Source: Priapulus caudatus
Lineage: Eukaryota; Priapulida; Priapulimorpha; Priapulimorphida; Priapulidae
Reading direction: 5' to 3'
NCBI RefSeq assembly: GCF_000485595.1
Contig: NW_014578331.1
Span: 49,232-90,083 of the forward strand
Length of the DNA: 40,852 bases
Positions 29,747 to 38,700 of this stretch are shown here, piece by piece. Within the stretch, counting starts at the first letter, position 1; the number at the start of each line of letters is the position of its first letter. The notes under the pieces were generated by a model that saw only the letters and a list, made by a program, of their open reading frames with translations, did not search any database and had not been told where the DNA came from. The translations under genes were made by a program, and so were the position numbers.

Positions 29747-32700
29747 AGGTTCAAATTCTGTGGAGACCTGGACTGCCCAGATTGGGTCCTCGCTGAAATC
29801 GCAACGCTATCTAAAATTGCAAGTATTATATATATAACATAAGAATACATGTGTGCATACCCTAGTTGTATTCATTATAGCTGTATACGAAACATCCATA
29901 TATGTTTTTTGTTTTGTTAGCATTTTAATAAATGAAAGTTTATTGGGAAACTTGCACATTCTGCATGGCCACCAGCATGGTTGAACTCATCTACCCTGTG
30001 TCTTGTATGATATGGCAATGTCATTACATGTCCCCCTTTATTCCTTTAACCTGAATATCTGGAGATCTTCCTTCAGAAATAGCATGCCAGGGTTCTCAAC
30101 TGGGATATAACTAATATTGGGTCCAGTCCTAGCATAGCCCACTGAGATTATAAGTGAGACCAGTATCTATTGGTTGTATGTTGTTGTATATGTGTTCATC
30201 TTCAGGCCCCATTGCATATATTAGCGCACTCGCTTGCACACTAGATCGCTATCCAGCTAGTTTGGCACCAGTCTGTACCGGTCAAATCTCATTTTCAATT
30301 TCAGCCATCCAGTCAGCTTGCTTATCAAACTGAAATGTGAAAACATGATTGATGACGGATAAGAGATCCAATGACACCATGTAAAGTCAATAAAGTTCCC
30401 GTTGTTGAGAAGCTTGTCATTCTCTATGGATACCCACGTAGTCGGTCTCATCTTCCATGTTCTTGCTGTATTTTTCATGATATGGCAGTGTCATTACAAG
30501 AGTGATATATACGGTTTGAATGATTTTTAGCAATTTTTTGCAGACATCTGTCAAGATGAAGTTACTGTGCAATCAGGTGATAGCTGACCTTCTGGGAAAA
30601 CCAATTGATGTAATTAAAATAAATATTTTTATCATGCATTCTGAAGCCAGGAATGATTTCTGATACTTTTCTGATATAGTACTTAGTACATATATAAATG
30701 GCTCATATTATAACAATTGTAGCATCAGTCTCTAATTTCGTAGTATAACTTATTTCAATGCTTATTTTCAGTATAATAAAGTGAGCAAGCTTACCGCAGA
30801 TGCCAAATACGGTGAGTCCATAGTGAATATATGTTCAGTCAATCATGTAATGTTATGTAAATGGTGTGTGCGTGCGTGTGTTTATAATAATATTTAATAT
30901 GTTTAAAACAGTGAATGTAATGCATTATAACACTAATGTTTATATTCAGAAATTAATCTATTATTTATTTAAATTAATTATTTATTTTATTTAAATTGAT
31001 CTAATTATCGATCTGCAGAAATTGGTGACATCAAGGCGAGCATTGCCTGTCTGTCATTCATTCTCTCGAGTGCTGCCAAGTACAGTGTGAGCAGCGAGTC
31101 CCTGTCGAACGAACTCCAGCAGCTAGGCCTTCCTAAAGGTAATAACAGTTGATGAAATGAATTGGATTACCAGTGAGCAGGTTAAAGCAAGGATTTCAAA
31201 CAGTCTTCTCGACCGTACTCTTATTTTCCCGACCACTACAGTACTTAATTACGCTGATAGGGTCTATGTCCCCCAGGGTACTGCCGGAACGTACCCTGGG
31301 TATACCTGGTACTAAATACTACTATCTAATATGCCGGACCGTACCTCGCCTACTCCACTAACGAGTCTAGGGAGTCGCCTCCACTCGCCGGTCAACGTCC
31401 TCTCAACCCTCACCACCCCACACCACCCCTTACACCACCACCGCTACCCACCCTACACCTAACCCTAAACCATATCCTAAGCACTAGCCTACCCCAGGGG
31501 GTACGCCCTTCAGCACGTCCTGGCGTGGACCTAGAACGCCCATCAGCTTTAATACTCCCCGCTAATCACCCTGGCCTCCACAAGCTGTAGGTAGCACGGG
31601 TGCATAGCCCTTGTGGTCCCGTGGTTGCACTGTTGTTAGACGAGTGAAATAAACAGTAACATGGATCTTGGAGCATGAATACTGCATTATGATTAAATCT
31701 CTGCCACTGTTGTTTTCATGTTTGGATCAACTGTCACTCTACACTAGTGTTCAAACGCCCAAGTAGAAACCTGCTGCCTAAAATCACATTTAATTATCTA
31801 TATTTGTAATGTCATCAGTACGATAGTCTGCTGATTACTCGTATTGTATTCTTCGCTCGACCACCCTCTTTACTCTTTTAGCTGTAAGCTGTACATGCAC
31901 ATCTATCCTTCCAACTAAGTACCGTTTTAAATTGTCTCTTACTAGCAAATCACACCACCAGTGAGTGCGGCCCCGCACATCATTGATGGCGCAAGGTCCT
32001 ACAATAGCATTGGAATGCTGGCGCGAGACGGCAGCTTGTCCAAGAAGAATTGCACATGTAGCGTATTTTCCCCTGTCCCTTTAATTGCGAGATTCCATTC
32101 GAAATGTAGATATTTCTTGAAGTCGTAATTAGAACTGCTTGATAATCCATGGGTAACCCGATAATCCATGTCTGATCTGGAACTAATCGGCTATGCCAGG
32201 AGGCGTACTAATACAAAGGGAGTAAACAGAGCGATTTGTACACCGGCGACTTTTCACTACATCTTTGTCGTACGAGTTCCGATGTGAATAAAAATACAAT
32301 GTATGCAACATGAGCTTCTTTTGTTCATCTGCTCCTTATTCTATTCGTTCCGTAAGTCATTAGCAAACCGCGTAGCTTCCTTCGTGTTTGACATAACTCA
32401 TACTCTTTGCACGAACCAGGTTTTCACGTTGTTTACTGTCCGCTGCGAGGACCACACTCTAAAAGTTTTGCAGCCACAGCAGCCTTCTGCAATGACGCAC
32501 GTAGGCGCTTTTCGGGAGGGGCTTCCCGTATCCTGAGTCATGCAGAACAATGTCGCACCTAGAAATAAGTTTACTTGCCACCCATGCTCGGTTATAAAAT
32601 TAATACTATTTCTTACATCTACAACTCATCAGTTAGAAGGGCCTTTGTTTATGCTTATAATCCCGCAGCTTTTTTTTAAATAAACCTATGCGCTTGGTAA

Positions 32701-35700
32701 ACATATCTGAACTACTTTACCGCGGAGGAAATTAGTTTATGTTTGTTCTGAGTAAAGGCTACGCTGCCATGCCGCTTGTAGCTTTTCGCACATCGTGTTG
32801 GCATAGCAAAACCGTTCATCTCTAACGCGCTGACAGTTTCGCCGCTGCGCTCGCCTGACTGCGTCGCCTGCCTGGCTCATTGACGAGCTTGTGTTGCAAA
32901 ATTTAGAGTGTGTCCTCGCCAGCCCGGACGTAAATAACGTGAAAACCATGTCGTCGGCTCGCCCCAAACGTCACCTCGATCTATGTCAAAAACGACATGA
33001 CGCTACCGCGTTTCGTTAATCCCACCTCGGATACCCACTACGACCAAACCCAGCACTCCATGAACAAACCAGAAGCTCATGTTTGTATACCATTTCGTAT
33101 TTTTATCCCACACTGCGCAAGCTTCGTACCCCACCAAAGAATTCGTGAAGCATGCACGTACGCAAAACTCCGCTGTCTCCACTCCTTTTCATTATACACC
33201 CCCTCCCTAGTCGGCTATGAACAGTGCCAAGTATTTTACGGTTGTTGATTTCATGCCTTAGTGTCGTGGTTGGAACCTCGGCGAGTGCGAGCTAGAGTTT
33301 AAGCTCTATCCACCGTTAAGTGTGTACCCGTTACCTGTTACCTCAGTCTATTATAGCATCCTAATTTTTAGAGTGTTGACTCTCTGGATTTAACAAAGAG
33401 TTTATCAGCAAGTCGAACTCATCACACATAAATGTTTTGACTTTTATTCCAGATTTTAAATACATTACGATTCTCATAACCATGTATTGTATAATTTCAT
33501 ACAGCGTTATGTGTTAGTCGTGAGATTACTTGAATGCACCTCTCCAAAAACTCGTTAGGCCGCAGCAATGAACCCTTGGCCGTACTACTCATGCCAATTT
33601 CTTTGGTTTAAAGAATGAATATGTCTTCAAGCTTTGTTACAGCATCAAGGTGGTTCTTCGTATTTTTCTCTCTGCGTACAAATAAATTAGGCAATCGCCC
33701 CTAAGATGTCACCGTAGGTTGCAGCAACATGGCTAGTCTGTAAGTGTGCTAATGTGGGATAAGTCTTCTTTAATTATTGTCCGATCTTGTGCATATGGCA
33801 CTGATAACAAGGAATATAGCCTCGCCTTAAACTATTAGTGTTTAGAGTTGTTGAACTATTATCTCTGTTCTTGGATAGGAGATACTCATAGCCATACGTT
33901 CACCTTCAGGCTAAAAATCAATCGGACGCCAGATAAGAGTTCCCACCCGAAATCTACTTTCACTCTCACTGCCAACCAAGTTTAAGTTTTTTCATCATGC
34001 CGCACTAAGTAGAGCTGACGAGGGTCTATGTCCCCCCGCCAGGTAACTGTCCGGAACAGACCCTGTACTGTCCGTATAACATCGGCGCGACCCAGCGGAC
34101 CGTACCGCTGGTACTATCTATATATTAGCAGCGACCTGGACGGACTCGCCTACTCCACTAAACCAAGTCTAGCGTCCCCTCACGCGCTACTCCCTAACCC
34201 TAACCATAACCCTAACCATATCAGATAGTTACCCGCGCCCGTCACCGTTCCGGCCTCTCGGACTGTATCCGGTACGTTCCGGCAGATACCCTGGGACATA
34301 GACCCACTATGAGCGTATAGTAGACCGTTACAATAGATAACACCTAGAATAAACTGCAAAAATTTTAAGCAATTCCATAGGCTAGACATTAAAAAAACAA
34401 GTGAAAACCACTTAGCCAGTGAATTTCTTGATAGCTGGCATTGTGGCTGTGGATTATTGAATTATCCCATAATTGAAATTGCAATGCCATGTCTATACCA
34501 GTACCACTGGATTATATTGCTAGATCAAATAATGAAGTGAACTTCTGTAAGCCATATAGTAAATATGCTTTCATACAATGTGTCTGACTGATAATTAAGT
34601 ATACAACAACAGCAGTAGATTTACCAACAACAATGGTATACAGCACATTAGTTTATATTAATATCCTTAATGTCACTTCTGTTCAGTATCATTGACTATT
34701 TGTTTGATGCATTTTTAGGGGTGTATTGATTTCAGTGGGTAGGCATAACAACTATTTTTGTTAACACATTCCCTGCTAAATATTCATGAGATAGCTCGAC
34801 CCATGTTAACTTACGTCTAGCCCCCTTTGTTCCTTGTGGAAAAAAATTTTTGTATATATATGCGTGTCACGGTCTAATATACCCCCATCTGCCATTATCC
34901 TGAGCGCTAACTGCGCATGCGCCACGCATGCCACCACCACGTGCTAGCGCTTACCAGGAGATAGCAGAAATTTAGCATTGAGGTTTAAAGGCTGAGACGC
35001 CGCCACCGCGTCACATAGCCATAGTGTCAAAATACGGACCAGAAGCCAGTTTATGTATTCTACTGACACACCCACGATGACTATACCTCCCCCGGCGCCT
35101 GTGTCGGGCCAGATTCAATATGGCATGTATAGCGCCCACGCGCGGCACGTCATACCCGACTCTATATTGCCTAGAAATGAGGGAAGGGAGAAGGAGGGAG
35201 AAGCTGGGCTGGAGAATGGTAGGAAGGGGAAGAAGGCAGAAGCGTGGCCTGGGAGAATAGAGGAAGGGATAAGCTGTGCACGACGGAGGAAGAGGAGAAG
35301 GGACCACGGCCCAAGCGTGTGGGACGAAAGAGGAGAGGAGAAAGCTGTGGAGAAGAGGAGCGGAAAGCTGAGTGGAGAAGCGAGGAGGTGAGGAGGGAGA
35401 AAGGGAGAAGGGTGTTGAGAAGGAGGAAGGGATAACGCGGTGATTGTGAAGGATGAGGGGAGAAGACGACCCGTGGGCTGACCGACAGATGGGGAGAACT
35501 CCGGTGGACCGACCAAGGGAGCCGCAGCCGCAGAGAGAAGGAGAAGCGTGGCGAAGCATGGCGCAGACCAGCCCGTGAGCGAAGGAGGAGGCGGAGACCA
35601 GCTGGTGTAGAATGAGGAAAGGCAGTAAGGAGGGGAAAGGAGCTGTGGAGGAGGCAACGGGGAGAAGTAGAGAACGTGAGAAGAGGAGAATCTGGTGAGA

Positions 35701-38700
35701 GAGTAGGCATGGGGAAAGAGAAGGTGTGGCGAGAGCCGGAGAGCTGTGAGAAGAGGCAGGGAGAAGGAAGAAGGTGGTGGAGGAGGGAGAAGGAGAAGTG
35801 TGGAGAGGGAGAGAGCTGTGGAGAGAAGAAGGAGAGAATGAGGGAGAAGGGAGCTGGTAGAAGAGGGGAAAGGGAGAAGGGGATAAGGAGCGGCGAAGGA
35901 AGCTGTGAGAGAGGGAGAAGGGAGAGCTGTGGAGCGAGAGCAGGAGGGAGAAGCTGGTCGTTGAGCTCCTCCTTCTCCACCAGCTTCTCCTCCTTCCACC
36001 AGCTCTCCCTCTCCCCTCCTCTCTACCAGCTTCTCCCCCTCCTCTCCCTCCTCCCCCCTACTCGCATCACCTTCTCCCTCCCCTTCTCCTCGCTTCCTCC
36101 TCCTCCTGCCCCTACTCCTCCATCCCCCTTCTCCCCTCCTCCTCCTCCTCCTCCTCCTCATCACCTTCTCCCCTCTCCTTCTTCCCCTCCGCCCTCTCCT
36201 CCTAGCTCCTCCTTCCCTACCCATCCACCTTCCCTTTCCTTCCCCCCTCCTCTTCCCGCCTCCTCCTCCACTCTCCCTTTCTCCTCTCCCACGCCTTCCT
36301 CCCTTCTCCTCTTCATCCCCTACTGCCATGCACCTTCTCTCCTCTCTCCTCCTCCTCCCCCCTACTCCATCACCTTCTCTCCTCCTCCTCCTCCATCACC
36401 TTCTCCCTCCTCCTCCCTCCTCCCTCCTCCATCAGCCTCTTCGTCCCTCCTCCTCCTCCCTCCTGTCATCACCTTCTCTCCTCCTCCTCACTCCTCCTAC
36501 TTCTCCATCACTCTCCCCTCCTCCTCCCTCTCCTCCTCCTCCACCTCTCTCCATCACCCTCTCCACCTCCTCCTCCTCTCCTCCTCCCTTCCTCCGCATC
36601 CCTCTCCCCCATCATCTTCTCCGCCCCTCCCCTACTCCATCACCTTCTCTCCTCCTCCTCCCTCCTCCTCGCATCCTCCTTCCCTCCTCCTCCTCCTCCA
36701 CCTCGGCTCCATCACCTCTCCCTCCTCTCTTCCTCCTCCTCCTCCATCACCTTCTTCGCCTCCTCCTCCTCGGCTCCTCACCTTCTCCCATCACCCTTCT
36801 CTTTCTCCTCCTCCTCCTCCTAACCCATTCACCTTCTCTGCCCCTGCCTCTCTCCTCTCATCACCGTTCCGCCTGCCTCCTCCTCCTCCCTCCTCAGCCT
36901 GTCTCTCCTCACCTTCTCTCCTCCTCCTCCTTCTCTCCTCCTCCTCCTCCATCACCTTCTCCCCTCCTCCTCCTCCTCCTCCTAACCCTCCTATGGGCAG
37001 CCGGGTTAAGATATAATGTGCGCGAACAATTCCAGACCGGTCTGAGATTACCCCAGTCTGAATTTACCCACCTATGGGCACACAGGATATAATTTGCAGG
37101 GGTAATTTCAGACTGGGGGTAATCTCAGACCGTGACACCGGTCTGAGATTACCCCAGTCTGAATTTACCCACCTATGGGCACACAGGATATAATTTGCAG
37201 GGGGTAATTTCAGACTGGGGGTAATCTCAGACCGTGACACCGGTCTGAGATTACCCCAGTCTGAATTTACCCACCTATGGGCACACAGGATATAATTTGC
37301 AGGGGTAATTTCAGACTGGGGGTAATCTCAGACCGTGAACCCCAGTCTGAATTTACCCTCCTACTGCCAGACTAATCTCAGACTGTGGCCGTGCCAGTCT
37401 CATTATCCAGCGCTACTGCGCATGCGTCACGCATGCGCACGAGGTGCTAGGGGTAATTTCAGACTGGGGGTAATCTCAGACCGTGACACCGGCCTGCAGC
37501 AGTTACACGTGTGTATTCACGCAAGTTGCATAGATTGTAGCTTGTGAGGGTTTGTAGACAGCAATCCCATATGGTCTAGTGGTTAGGATCCGGCGCTCTC
37601 ACCGCCGTGGCCCGGGTTCGATTCCCGGTGTGGGAATGTACTTTTCTTTTTCTTTCTTGCAAAACGATGTTTGTGTTAGCTAGTATGTAAAGGTATGCAT
37701 ATGGTAAAATAAAAAATAATGAAAAATGAGTGACTTTTCTAACAAAAACCTTTATTTCTGTTATAATAGAATTGAAGCAAGCATATAGCCAGATAGACGC
37801 TCTAAGCTGAGATCCGCTACTGGTCGTGGAACACAAGCCTCATTAATTCCCATATCATATTAAGTGTTCTAGCAACAATATTTACTTGTGACTTTCATGA
37901 TATCAGGCGTTAATAACGACAAATTGTTAATAATGTTTATAATTTGTTAATAAACGATTTGTTAATTGGTAATAAATAAATTGGTAATAAACAACAAATT
38001 GTAATTTGTCATTATTAACCCCTGATGATATTGATATAGCATACTGGTAGGGTCTTGCCTTATTATGAAGATGATGAATTTTTGCTCGATTGTTTTAATT
38101 ATGGCACATTTTTTTAAAAATTCTAAGATTTTGAAGCATACTGCTAATACAGTACTGTCTGGTTTTTGAATTAATGTTCGTGTTTCATCTCCTGGTAGTC
38201 TGTTAGGGTCTGTTTGTATGTTGGATGCCATGATAAAGTGTATTCAAATGCGTAGCCAATTAGGTCTAATTAGCTTGACAGACTGTATATCCACTGGCAA
38301 TAGGTTGTTTTGAATCTGCAACACAGCTGCATTATCTCGAAATGACATCTGAAGAATCTATTATAACGCGTTTACTGCATTTTGATTTCGTAATGATTTT
38401 CCCAGTGCTCGCAGTATCTGTTTAATTATTCATAACCTTAAATACTACTAAATGTTTCATAGCAAGTAACACGTTTTAGTCGAGTGAAATTGAAAAGGGA
38501 AAAACTGTATTATCCTATATTTATATATATGGGATGTCTGTTAGGCCGTGTGCGAAAAATGTACAGTTAGCGTGGTGTTTGTGAAAACGGTAAGAACTGC
38601 TTAACTGTATATATATATATGCGAGTGCCTAACAACGCATGAAATTTATGTATAAGCGGATTCGCGTCATTCCACGGAGATGTGTGAGGTTGAAAGGGGT

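Larger units (their letters stand above)
31379..34313 (+). pseudogene. Noisy duplicate of the COMMD4 3' exon region
   Basis: Colinear with about 39,310-40,852 but longer and riddled with small insertions. Exon equivalents lie at about 31,946-32,057, 33,252-33,320 and 33,879-33,999. They are 112, 69 and 121 bases against 81, 62 and 115 in the clean copy, so all are frameshifted or have damaged splice sites. The first exon copy keeps runs such as TAGCATTGGAATGCTG. Without the 1,015-bp insertion it is about 15% longer than the clean copy. The insertion-dominated differences resemble raw single-molecule reads more than biological decay. Confidence 0.8.

Noticed and set aside
32196-33210. Inverted repeat considered as a missed-adapter palindromic read
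   Set aside because: The flanks on both sides continue in the same orientation and order as the clean copy, and a 9-bp target duplication is present, so a real transposon in a noisy read fits better.
35115-37092. Long open frames of 404, 446 and 254 codons around the CCT/AGG repeat
   Set aside because: They are translations of a low-complexity minisatellite (Ser/Pro/Leu or Arg/Glu/Gly only), with no domain, no splice context and overlapping frames on both strands.
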